From: Mycteria americana
Taxonomy: Eukaryota > Chordata > Aves > Ciconiiformes > Ciconiidae
Reading direction: 5' to 3'
DNA length: 64,000 bases
Assembly (NCBI RefSeq): GCF_035582795.1
Contig: NC_134383.1
Coordinates: 379,501-443,500 of the forward strand
How positions within the stretch are numbered: position 1 is the first letter of the stretch; each line of letters opens with the position of its first letter. Under the pieces are notes generated by a model, which saw nothing but the letters and a program-made list of their open reading frames with translations, ran no database searches and was not told where the DNA came from. Below, in pieces: positions 41,334-53,300 of this stretch. Made by a program: the position numbers and the translations under genes.

Positions 41334-44300
41334 CTGCGGGAGACAGGGAGACGGGGGCCTCAGCGGGGGCTCGGGCCCCCCGGGCGGTAACTAACGGCCC
41401 GGCATCGACGCTGCCGCGGCGGGCGCGGCCGATAACCGAGTAACGAACGGCAAAACCGATCGCGCTATTGATCCTCTATTTACAATAGTTACGCGCCGGC
41501 GCGTCCGACGATTCGCCGTCCAGGCGGCCGGCGGCTCCGCCGGGGGACCGGCCCGGCACCGCCGGCCTCACCGGAGCCCCCCCGCCGCAGCACGTACCTG
41601 TGTGGACCCGGTAGTGGGTCTCCAGCTGGTGCTTGAGGCTGAACTTCTTGCCGCAGCCGTTGCACTCGTAGGGCTTCTCGCCGGTGTGGATGCGCTTGTG
41701 GCCCTTCAGCGTGCTCTCGTCCCGGAAGCAGCTGCCGCAGAACTCGCACTCGTAGGGGTGGTCGCCTGCAAGCACACGCGCCTGTCAGAGCCGCCGCCGC
41801 GGCCGCCGCGCCGTGCCAAAACCAGCTCCCCGGCCCGGGTTTACCCCCGGCACCCGCCGCCGCCGCCGTCCCGGGGGAGGGAGCATCCCAGCCGCCCCAG
41901 GGCGGCACGCCGGTGCCCACGTCCCCGCGCGGAGCGGGTAAGGAGACCGGAGGGCGCCGCGCCCCGGCACTCCCGCCACCCGTTCCAGGCTTTTCACCCG
42001 GCATCGCCAGCACAGAGCCGGCCCCGGGCGTCTCCTGCGCTCCAGACCGGGCGGCTGATAAATGAACTCCGGTTCGGCACCAAAGGCAGAATGATTTGAA
42101 GGAAAGGTGAGGGCTCCAGCTACTTATTTATTACAGCCGCGAAGGCAAGGACAATAAAGATAGATTGATCGTCCGAGACCTTGTTCATGAATATTTAAAT
42201 ATTACTGATTTGTCTTGTCACTGTAATTACAATTTCTCTGTGCCGCATATCCTACAAGCACAGTTTATGGTAAAGAATGGCCAACTGTATTTCACTTGTC
42301 CTGCTGCAGATGTGCGGAGCTGCCAAGCGTGTAATGTTCCCCGCATTTCATACATTTTCTTCAGCTGTGAAGGCTTAAGTCATCCACAATGACCTACGTT
42401 TTTTCATTATCCCCGTGTCAAACTGCACTCGTGCCTGGGCATAAATTGTCCTTCTCGTTATATACTCACATGCCTGCGCTTTCGCTTCCTCTTTAAAATG
42501 ATATTTTACTCTCTCCCCGTGTGCCGCAGCCGAGACCTGCGGCCCCTCGCCCCCTCCCGCAGCTGCTGGGCACCGGCGGAGGAGGAGGAGGAGGAGGAGG
42601 ATGCTCAGGACGCGTTTCGGACCCCCCCTGCAAAGGCGAGGCAGGCGGTGCCTGTCGGCAGCTGCGTTTCCCCTCCCCGCGCCCAATTCCAAATTATCGC
42701 CTCGGTTTTCGATCCTACGGGCAAAGACAGCGATGCTGCAGCCCGAGGCAGACGGCGTTTCCACGTGCCCGATTTTTAGGAGAAGCCCTGCACGGGGGAG
42801 CCGGGGCCCCCGGGAGGAGCGCGCCCGTCCCGCACCGCGCGGGATGAAACCACGCCTGGAGCCCGACTAAGCTCCCCTAAAGCGCCGGTGACCCCGGTGT
42901 TCTCTCACAGCCAGGAGCTGCTAAAGCAGCGGAGGTTGGGGTGGGACGCGCACGGCCCGACCCGCAGCCCAGGTCACCGGATTACCGGCTATAAATAGCT
43001 CCAGCGCTCGGCGTTAACGCGCTTATCATCAGCGCGCGGTTCCCGTTTCCCACGTCGGGACCCCGAGCCCGGGCGCACGTGGGTCTGGCGGCCGCCGGCC
43101 GCAGCCCGGATGGAGCGACCCTCCCGTGACGCCGCCTGCGCGACCCCGCTCGTCCCCCCGGGGTTCGCTTTTTCCTGCACCGGGGGGGTTTGCAGCCGGA
43201 CCCGAGCGACGGCGCTCGCCGCGTGGCCGGGACCTCTCCCCCTGCCATCCCCTGGTCCCGCCCGGGGACGTGCCCGGGGAGGCCGGCGGAGGAGCCGAGG
43301 ACGCGGCGCGGGCGCTTTGAGGACTCGGCCTAAGGCGGTCCAAGCCCCGCTCTCCCACCCGGCTCTCCGGCAGCCGAGCCCTGCCCCGGTGGGCTGCGGC
43401 ACCGCGGCACCCGCTCCACGGGGCGCAGGTCGCCCTAATCCCATTAGGGCCGAGCACCGGCTGATTATGTGCATCTACCGCCCGTAAGCCGAGGGAGCGG
43501 GCACGATGGCACATCCCCCGAGAGGGTCACGTGTCACCTTATACCGGATCAACTTATTACACGCGGCTTTTTTTTTTTTCCCCGTTTCGTTTTTTAAATC
43601 CAAACAAATGCAGTCGCCTCGACGCTTTTAAGACAATTTCACCTTTCTTTTCCCTTCCTTTTTTTTTTTTTACAAACGGGGAGGAAGCCTGCCCTAGCCG
43701 CCCCAGCCGCGAGCATCGCGGCGGCGGTGCCGTCGTACCTGTGTGGGAGCGGAGGTGCCTCTTGAGCGCGGTGTGGCTGGGGAAGGTGCGGTTGCACTCG
43801 CTGCAGATGTAGCTGCGCACCCCGGCGTGCACCTCCATGTGCTGCTGCAGGGCGCTCTGCGTCTGGAACCGCTTGCCGCACAGCAGGCAGAAAACGGCCA
43901 TGTCCGTACCTGCGAGAGAGGGAGAGAGCCGGCTCAGCGCAGCCCGGCACCCCGTCCCGCTGGCGCTCGGGGGGTCCCTGCTCCCGCCCGGCAGCAGCGA
44001 TGCTCCCGCAGCGGGGGGGACCCGGGCGACTCTGGGCGTCGTCGGGGCCCCGGCGGTGGGACCCTGGCCGCCCCGACCCTGCCGCCGCTGGCCCCGCAGG
44101 GGGAGTGCCGGAGGAGGGCGGGCGGGCGGGGGGCTTTTACCGCACGGGAGGCGGTAAACGCAAGGCAGCCGCTGGGCGACGGCCGCATCCCCGCGCGCCT
44201 GCGAGAGCCGCCGAGCTCAGACCCCTCGACGCCCGGGGAAAGGGGGCCCCGGAAACACCCCGCAAAGCCGCCCCGGGGAGCTGGGTGCGAGGGGCGAGGC

Positions 44301-47300
44301 GCCCGGCCCTGCGCTGCGCGCGATGCCGAGCCGCGGCACGAACGCAAGCTCCCTCCTGCCGACCGCGGGCACGGGCGTAAAACCGGCTGCGTGGGGACAA
44401 CAGCAACGGCAGGGAAACAACCCAACCCCAGACGCTTATGCACCGTCAACAACAATATCAGACCTTTGTGCTATTAAACAATTTGCTTTCGTTTATGCAT
44501 AGCTGATTGCTCAGAACCTAGGAGCCAGCGCAAATTGTATTACGCGGGGAGATTAAGCAAATAAATGCTAGCTTTTTGGAGACGTTAAAATGTGAGGACT
44601 ACAGAAATAAAATTATCTAGAAAATCGTATTAGCAATTCATTAGCAGCAGCAAGATGTTCAAGGTAACCAACGGATCTGCGCTGCCTTTGGGAACGGCCG
44701 GGGCGGGGGGGCCGCTCGCCGCGCCGCCACAACCGGCCCAGGGGAACCCGGCGGCGAGGCGGAGCGGCCGGAGGGGAGCCCGCTGGGACCACCGCGCCGC
44801 GGGGCGGCGGCGGCGTTGGCGTCGCGGTCCTACCTGGCGTGCGGGCAGGTGCCGGCCGAGGATGCTCCCCGGCATCCTCCCGGCCAGCCCCACGCCTCCA
44901 GCCTGGGGACCGGCTGGGCGCTGGCGTGCCAGGGAGCGTCTCGGTGCGCGCCGTCGCCCACCCCGGCGTCGTGCCGTCGTCCGCCGCGGCGCGGCGGCGC
45001 TCCGCGGCCGGCTCTGCCCTGTGGCTCCAAGGACGCGGGAGCGGCCAGCAGGGATGCTCAGTCCCAGCCGTGGCCGCGGCTGCCCCGAAACGCTCCGCAA
45101 TCTGCAAAAAACCCCTCGTAAAATGGGAATAAAAGCAGCAAGAGAGGCGGCCCCGCACGGGAGCTGCCTTTCTCCCTCCGCAGGGATTTATCCCGGGGGG
45201 GCGCGGGCTGGCGTGCCCCCCACGCAGCTGCGGACAAAACGCTCCAGAGACAAAAAAACCCAAAAAAAAAAAAAAAAAAAAAAACCAACCCCCAAAACAG
45301 CCAGCCCCGAACGGGCCGTGCGAAGCAAATCCCGAGAGGTATGCGGCCCCACGGCCCTCGGCGGCCCCGGCGGTGACAGCAGGACGGGTCAAAGGTCCCC
45401 GGGGCTGAGCCCCCAGCGCCGCGGCCAGCTGCGGAGCGGAGGCCCCGGCCGGCGGGACGCCGGCCCCGATAAATCTGCCGCCAGCAGCCCCCGCTGGGGC
45501 CGGGGACAATGGGCTCCCGCGGGGGCGGAGGGCAGGACAATGCCGCCGGGCTGGCGCGCGGGGCCGTAACAAATCCTCCCTGGCACCGTAGGGCCCTCAT
45601 TTGTGAAACTAATTGGCCCCCGCTTGAAAAAAAACCGGGCCGACTCTGGCAGCCGCAGCGCTGGGGACGAGCTGCCTCGTGCACGCCCGGGGGGATGCGC
45701 CCGCTGGCCCGCGGGGACGGCGACGGTGCCGGACGGCGCTGCTTGCCGGGACCCGCAAAAGGCATTTTTAAATTTCATTTGGTTTTTTTTTTAGGTAACG
45801 CGTTAGTAAACAAACAAACAAACAGCCCGAACGGGGAGGCCAATGTGCGCTGGCGCAGCTCGCGCAGGCACCCGGCGCTAGCCGCCCTCCGAGAGCAGAG
45901 CGTCCGCGGGCGCGAAGGCTGCTGCCGGCGCGGAGGCCGCGGGCGACGGCCCTGCATCCCGGCGTCGAGCCCAGCGGCGGCATGCGGAGGGTCGAGGCCA
46001 GCACCGCTGCCTCGCAGCCCCGAGGCTCCGCCGATGCGGCTCTCCAGCAGCCGAGGGCTGCGGCACCACGCCGGGGCTCTGCCGGGCGCCGTCCCGCTGC
46101 GGGCGCCCAGTTAAGGGTTTTCGGCTTTTAAGCTGCACGCGCGGCGACGTCCCGCCTTTGGAGAGGGGGCGGGAAGAAAGGGGAAAGCTCACGAGAGGGT
46201 GCTCGGGGTCGCTGCCGTCCCTGCCGCAGCCGGGCTTGGGCGGTACCAGGCTTACCGCGAGGAGAGCCGCACCGGGCGACGCCGGGACTCGGGGCTGGCC
46301 TCCCGGCCGCGGCGAGAGCGTCCCCGGGCTCCCACCCCGAGAGCATCCCCGGGCTCCCAGCTGGAGCAGCCCCGAGCCAGCCCTCAGCCATCGGAAGAAA
46401 AATCACCCCCGATAAAGAAACGCCGCCGCCCCGAACCAGCGAGAGACGGATTTATTCATTTCCCTGACGTTTTAATGGTTTCTCCCCTTTTTGCGGGAAG
46501 ATGATTACAAATTAAGCGGCATTTAAACGCTTTTTACTGTCAACAATTAAAAGGGGCGAAGGCGGGCGAGCAATTCATTCCCCGGGAAACGCGGCGGCTC
46601 TCGGCGGGCGCCGCCGGCCCTTCCCTCTACTGTACGCCGCACAATGGCCTCGAGCGCGCCATTAATTTTGCAGGATGTTCAAAAGCAAATTAAAATATAA
46701 AAAGCCCCCGGGCACAAAGATAGATACCGAGGGAGGGGGCGGCGTAGGTCAAGCTCGCGGAATTAAAGTCTTAGCAACCGGGGAGGTTTAAGCGCAGCCC
46801 CGTTACGCTGCGGTCGGCAGCCGCCTGCGCCCGTCTTCCCCGGCCGTACGCGTCTCTGCCAGATCCGGCGCCGTTTGCTGGCAGCGGCGGCCGTGACCGG
46901 GGCGGCTATCGGCTGCCGCGGGGCTCGGCGGCCGCAGCCGGAGCAGGTCGGGCTTTGGAGGCTGCTCGGGAGAGCGAGCCGGCGTTACCTAGCGGGCGGC
47001 CCGAAAGCCGGTTTGGAGGGGACGGACGCTCGTTCCGGGGAGAAAAAGCCCCACGGCTGCGAGCCTGGGGACGCGCGTCCCGGCTCCCCGGCGGCTCGCT
47101 CCCGAACGGGCGCGATGGCCGGGGACGCAAAGACGAGCGAGAGGCGGCCCGCGAGGTTCGGGGGCTCCTCCGCCCCCGTCCGGCTCGTGGCGAGGGCAGC
47201 GTCGCGGCGTCGAGCGCGGCGCCGGCTCCCGCCCGCCGCCTCCGCGGGGGCAGGAATTAAAACGCGAACGCGCGTGGCGGCGGGCGAGGGAGGCGGGGCG

Positions 47301-50300
47301 GGTCCGCCTTCGGAGGGGAGCCGGGCGCGCTCCCGCGCCGTCGAGCTTAGGATGCGGGAGGTGCGCCGGCGGGAGAAAGGCGACACGTCCCCTTTAAAAG
47401 GAAATATAATTTACAGTGTGCAGCCAGGCGGCCCATAGTTTCAATCTCGTTTACTATAGAGAAAACTCTGCTAGCTGTTCTCTATCCCACAAATCCGATT
47501 TAATCAGACAAGCCAGCCAGCGTGGCTTGAAGTAAAAACGGATAATTAGTAAACAGAGAGCTACTTCAGTGCTTCATTGGCATTCGAGCCGGGCTAGTGT
47601 GTCGCATTTAAAATGCAGTCTGATGAAGTTTACAAAATCAAACCATTTGTTACTCCTATTGAAGAGGCTTCAGGCCACTTGCAATTAAATTGGAATTAGT
47701 GCTCAGAATGAGATACAGCAAATTCATACTAAAAAGGGATCTGACTTTCAGACATTTGACTTCAAGTTTTTCCCCGCGCGCGCCTGCGCGCTCCCGCCGC
47801 TTCCCTGCCAGCCCCCGCGGCAGCGCCGCCGAGCCCGCGCGCCCGAGGCGGGCGGCTGTAGGGCGACCCGGGGACCAGGGACGCTCCGGCAGCAGGCGCG
47901 GGGGCACCGAAGGGGACCGCCGCCGCCGTGCCGGCGAAGCGCCCGGCTGAGCCCCGGCCACGGCAGCGCGGCTCCGGCGGTCCCCGGGCGCGCGGAGCCA
48001 ACGTCGGGCTGCGCAAACCAAACCGCCCCTCCCCGAATCCTCCTCTTAACGCTGCCATCTTTTCCCCGTCTGTCCCCCGAGCGGCGTTACGAGACTCGAA
48101 AAATGAGGCGGATCTGTCCGTCCGTTGCGGCGACCGCCAACGGCGTTACAAACCCCTCCTCAAAGGCTGCGGAGGGGCACGCCGGGAGGGCTCCGGCATT
48201 ACAGCAGGCACGAGGGCGCACGCATCCGAGGACGCCGACAGAGCCCGTCGCTGCCTCTCGCGCCCGCCGCGAAGCCTCCAAACCCTCGACTCGCGTCCTG
48301 CAAATTCGGGGTCTCCGCCGAGACTCGCCCCTCCTTCGATCTTCGTATTTAACGTAGCCTCTTACGCGACGCCTGTGCCGCTAAAATCGCCGCTACCGTC
48401 GGGTCCGAGGCAGACGGTTCCAAAACGTTCTGGCCCTGCAAAGCAGGAGCCCGAGGGCCGTTGGCTCTGCCCGGATGAGATTTCAGGGACGTCTGACGTT
48501 TTTTTGTCAGCCTGTCAAGGGCTCCCTACCAGCCTCCACCTCCCGGACAATGCCGCTGGCTGCAGCTGCAGGGGAGGCTGCGGGCTGCTGGCGTGCGTGA
48601 AAAGCAGCGTGAGGGCAGGACGGGGTTTTAGCATCCTCGGGGCCGCGGAGGCCAGTGGACGAAAGCACCGGCGACGGCAGCCCGAGAGCTGCGGGTAGCC
48701 CTCCTTTCCAGCCCTGCCCGCGGGGCCGGAGCATCCATCCGCCCCCGGAGCATCCCCACGCAACGCACGGCCCCGGCGCCGCCCCGGCTCGGGCGACGTG
48801 TCCGAGGACAGGATCGAGAGCCACTAGAGCCGCTGGGAATTAAGCACGTACTTAAGGCGCCGGGCTCAGCTCGCCACGGAGGGCTCTCTGGGGCCGCCGC
48901 GCACGTCCCGCTGGCACCGAGCCGAGGAGGAGGATGGGTGACGAAGGACAGGCGGAAGCAGTGGGCACCGGCACGGGCCTGGGGATGCCGGCCGGCGGCA
49001 CCAGCACCGAGGCTGCGTTTTGCCCCGGGAGGGCGGCGGATGCGCGCCGCTCGGGGTAAGAAGATTAACCCAGTTTCGGTGTCTGTTTTCGGGATTATTA
49101 GGAAACCCAAAGCGGCGTTTTCGGCGGCAGCACCGAAGCAAACCCACGGGGCGGCGCGAAGGGGCCCTTCCCCGAACGCTGCTGTCGGGACAGGTGACGC
49201 CCGCGCGCGCCGAGGCGGACGCGTGGCTTTTTACGGGCGTCACGCCGGGACGGCAGGGCCAGCCCTTCACGACCCCCCGGCCGCTCCGGTGCGGCACCGG
49301 AGCGAGGGTGCTACTGAGGGGTGACGGTGGCACCCGTGAGCTGTGCCGGCGCTTGGTTGTAGCCCAACAGCCCCTACAGCCATCGTGGTTAAGTAGAGAG
49401 AGGGGGGAAAAAACCCCGGATGATAAACACATGAGACGCGCGCGTTTTGTGCCGGAGTCACCAAATCATCCCGGTTTCAAAGGCTGCCTCCGGACTCCAC
49501 GGCTCGGCTTCCACGCTAATTAACATCTTTATGGAAGGCAAATTCTCCCAAGGGGGCATTTGTTTGATTATTATTATTATTTACTTGGAGACAGCGCGGC
49601 TTTCTTCCCAACTTTAACCAACTACGGGAAATTAATTCTTAGAGAGCAGCCGGCGCCGCCTGCTCTTCTGCCGCTGGTTTTCCTCCGGGGGCGGCTGGAT
49701 GCGGCCGCCCCGGCCGCAGCGGGAAGGCCGGGCGTGCCCCCTCCCCGCCTCGGCACCCGCTCACCTTTCTACCAACGCCTAGAAAAACTCAAGCGTTTCG
49801 GAGCAGGTGAACAACGTTCACCTTGCGAGCGCAGGGCCGCGCACCCCCACGCCCACAGGCTTCGTTTTTCGGGGTGCGCGCCGAGGACGCTGCAAGTCCG
49901 GGCGCCCGCAGCAACCCGGGCACGGGCGGCAAGCCCCGAGCCGCGGCGCTGGCACGGGCAGCCCGCGCCCGCCGGGGGTGATTTATTCCGGGGGCCATCT
50001 GGACCCGGGGGACAATGCGGTCCCGCGTCCCAGTGACCCGGCGCATTAGTCACACCCTCCCCGCTCGACCTCTCCGTCTCCCTTGGAGCGCGGCGGGACG
50101 AGCGCATCCCCTCCTCGCCTCCCTTTCGGGGGGCCCTTTGCTCCCCCCGGTCCCATCGGCGGCACCTCGCCCCTTCCCCGCCGCCCTCCGCCTCCCTCGC
50201 TGTCATCGTCGTCGTCTGCCTTCGTTGCGCGTTTCTGCGATTGCTCAGGCGAGAAAGATCGGGAGGGAGCGCGAGCGGGGAGGGAAAGAGCCCGGCGACT

Positions 50301-53300
50301 ATTAGCGGCGGCGGCTTTATGGCAACAGGCACACAACTCATTCATTTCATGTTTCGCGGAATATAAAAGCGCCGAAACATTTTAATTTTAAATTCTTATC
50401 ATTGAATTTACTGCTTTTCTCTCGCAATGATTTGTGTTGCTTTTTAATTTTTACAGTCTCTACAGAAGCCAGATGCTACCGCCTAGGGCCAAAATAATAA
50501 AAACCCGCCGCAGTCGCGAGTTACAGAACAAAAAGGAAACGCGCGGCTGACAGAAGTTAATATCTCAATTTAACAGTGCTGCTCCGCTAATGATCCTTTG
50601 ATATGTGTTTATTTAGAAAGGTCTGATCTTGACCTTGAAAGCAAACTAAACCGCAAAGTCTTTATGAGAGGAGAGAAAGACTTTATTTATAGACTGGCTT
50701 TGCGTCAATCACGGCGGCAGCTGGACCCGCGCTGGCGAGGCGCTGCCGGGCAGCCCGCGGGTCCAAACCGGGCGTTAATCGAGGCGCGCATTTTTTTTTG
50801 GGGGGGGAGGATCGGCGGACGAGGAGGACCGCGGCGGCGTGCCCCCGTCTCCAGGGCAGGATGCTGAGCCCCCGCACGGGGACCTGCCCGCAAACCAAGG
50901 GACGCGGGCGGCTCCTTGCCTGCGAGGGATGCTCCGCGGGGACAGCGCCGGTCCGGGCGTGCCCCCGTCACCAGCCCCGGGGACGAGCCATCCCCCGGGC
51001 ACCCCCTGCCCGGCCCCTTCTCCCCAGCACGTGGGAAGAGCTGCCGCCGCTCCGCGGCTGCTGCGGCACCCGGCCCTCCCCGAGCGCGGTCCCCAGGCTT
51101 TGGGAGGACGGGGCACGCTCGGCGTGCCCAAAGCTGCGCCCAAAGCCCCCAAAGCTGCGCCGACAGAGCCCGAGCGGGTTTTCCTCCCGAAGAAACCGAG
51201 CGTCGTGCAAACCTCGCGTTCGGAAACGAAAATCCGATGACCTTTTTCGGGGCCAATCCCGCTTTCCTGCATTTCCACCCCTCGGCTGGGGGAGGCGAGA
51301 GCTTCCCGAGCTCCCGGCACCACGCGAGCCCGGGAACGCGCCGCGGAGGCTTCGCGCCTACGGTGCGCTGCGCTTTCGAGCCTAATTTCCATTCTTTTAG
51401 GCCAAACGGTTGTTTGAAGACGTTTACAAACCCTAAAGCCTCCTGGCCGAAGCCGGAGGCACGCCCTCCTCGCACGAGGCGAAATCCCCGCAGCCTTTTC
51501 CTTGTACTGAATAGCGATCAAAATATATCAATATATATCGAAAACGCTCAGGCGGCCAAAACCGCAGCGCATCGACGGGGACAACCTTCCCTTTTCAGGC
51601 ATTTCGGTACCAGCGCGCTCGCGGTCACGGGAAGCCCTGTCGCACCAGGAGCGCGATAACCCGCTCCGGGGAGCCCGGACGGGAGGGTGCGAGGCGGCGG
51701 CGTTCGCGTCCTGCCGCTGCCGAACAAAGCCCACGGGAGACGGAGGCCGTGACAAAAGGCCTCTCTGCACGTCGGCCGGGGGGACGAACGCCGCCGTCGA
51801 GCCCCGTGTGCCCACGCGGCCGAGCCGGGCGATATCGCGCCCTTGCAAACAGGTCTCGGTTTAGATCCCCGAAGGAGCCGGCGGCGGTAATTCAGCCTTA
51901 ACGCAGGCGTGAAAGACGGCAAGCTCGGAGCCGGAGGAAACTTCTCCTGGGAAGGCAAAAAGCATGCCGGAGCAGGGGGATGCGGTTTTCCTCTGCAGCG
52001 AGCAAGCGAGCGTGCCCCGGAGCCGGCGCCTTGCTGGCAGGAGGGGACGATGCTGGGGGGGGCACCCACCTCCCTTCGCCCGCGGCGGGGATGCCGGCGC
52101 TGCCGAACCGAGCCCGCGCACGCGCCTCGTGCGTCTACACCCCCTTGCGCCCCGTCGTCCTTGGCAAAAAGCAGTATTCAGCTCCTCGAGGTAGGGAGGA
52201 AAAGCTGCCCCGGCAAAACAAACCTCGCGCGACCAGAACAGGCGAATCCGCTGGGGATCTGGGCATCCTTGCGCAGCATCTCCCCCCGGCGCTGCCCTCC
52301 CCTAAGCCTGTCCCAGCGCTCTCCATCCCGGAGAACCCCGCGTCCGTCCCTGCCCTTCCCGAGGACGCCCGCTTCCCCCGGGCAATCGAGGCAAATTGTG
52401 GCGGCGTTTCTGGCCACCGCATCAGAAGGGAAGCTGTCAGCTACTCGCTCGCTCGTCGTCACGACGACGGCTTCCCAGATTTCCTCTTCCCAGTCGGAAT
52501 TTGGAGTGAAACCAGCTGAAAAAATAATTTGACTTTCTGTCGAAAACCTAACATATTTTTCCCCGTTGCTTTCCCAGTGATGGTTAAACTAATGTGTTAG
52601 AAACTGCTCGCTCCGTCGTCAAACAAAGAGCTCGGGCGAGGGGACGAAGCCCTCGCCAGCGTTTCTGGTCCACCGAGAGCCGCTCCCCGTCTCTTCTTGG
52701 CCAAACAATCTCCCCCACGAGTGTTTTCCAACCGGCACACCACGGCGGGCACGCGCTTTTCCCCGCCAGGAGGGTTTTAGGGCACAGCAGACGACGTCCC
52801 TGGCCAGCAGCGTCAGGTCCTGCCCGCCGCGGTGCCCCTGCGCTCGCCGACGGGGCTGCGGCATCCCACCCCACGGGAGACCACCATCAGCATCATCGCC
52901 GCCGCCATCATCGTCGCCACCGCCATCATCACCGCCACCGCCATCATCACCGCCACCGCCATCACCCCACCCGGCACAGAGCAGCGCCCGCCCGTCACCC
53001 GCCCCGGGTGGTGCCACTCCGGCATCCTCCGGCCCCGAGGAGACGCCGGGGAGCCCCGGTTCGCGTCGCAGCCGATGAAACGACCCTTTTGGTGGTGCGG
53101 GCGGCCGTCCCCCGCCAAGCACGGCCGGCGGAGCGACCGGCTGCCACGAGGCACAAAGCCGGGATTCGCGGCGGCCGCTCATTATTCCTGCACCCCCATC
53201 GTTAAAAAAAAAAAGATAAAAGACCAAAAGGCCCTCTCGGTAAACGCGGGGAGACGCAAAACGGGACCGAGAGCGGCCTCTCCCCCGTTTCTGGCGGGTT

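Larger units (their letters stand above)
41766..43738 (-). other. ZBTB16 intron between finger 6-7 and finger 4-5 exons
   Basis: A GC-rich intron enclosing one AT-rich island (42060-42510), a (GGA)n run (42576-42600) and a 19-bp inverted repeat (43432-43450). No exon is seen. Confidence 0.75.

Noticed and set aside
44613-45572. Open frames of over 300 codons on both strands at the same place
   Set aside because: Both are proline/arginine/glycine-rich, overlap each other in opposite directions and resemble no protein; they are shadows of CpG-rich sequence.
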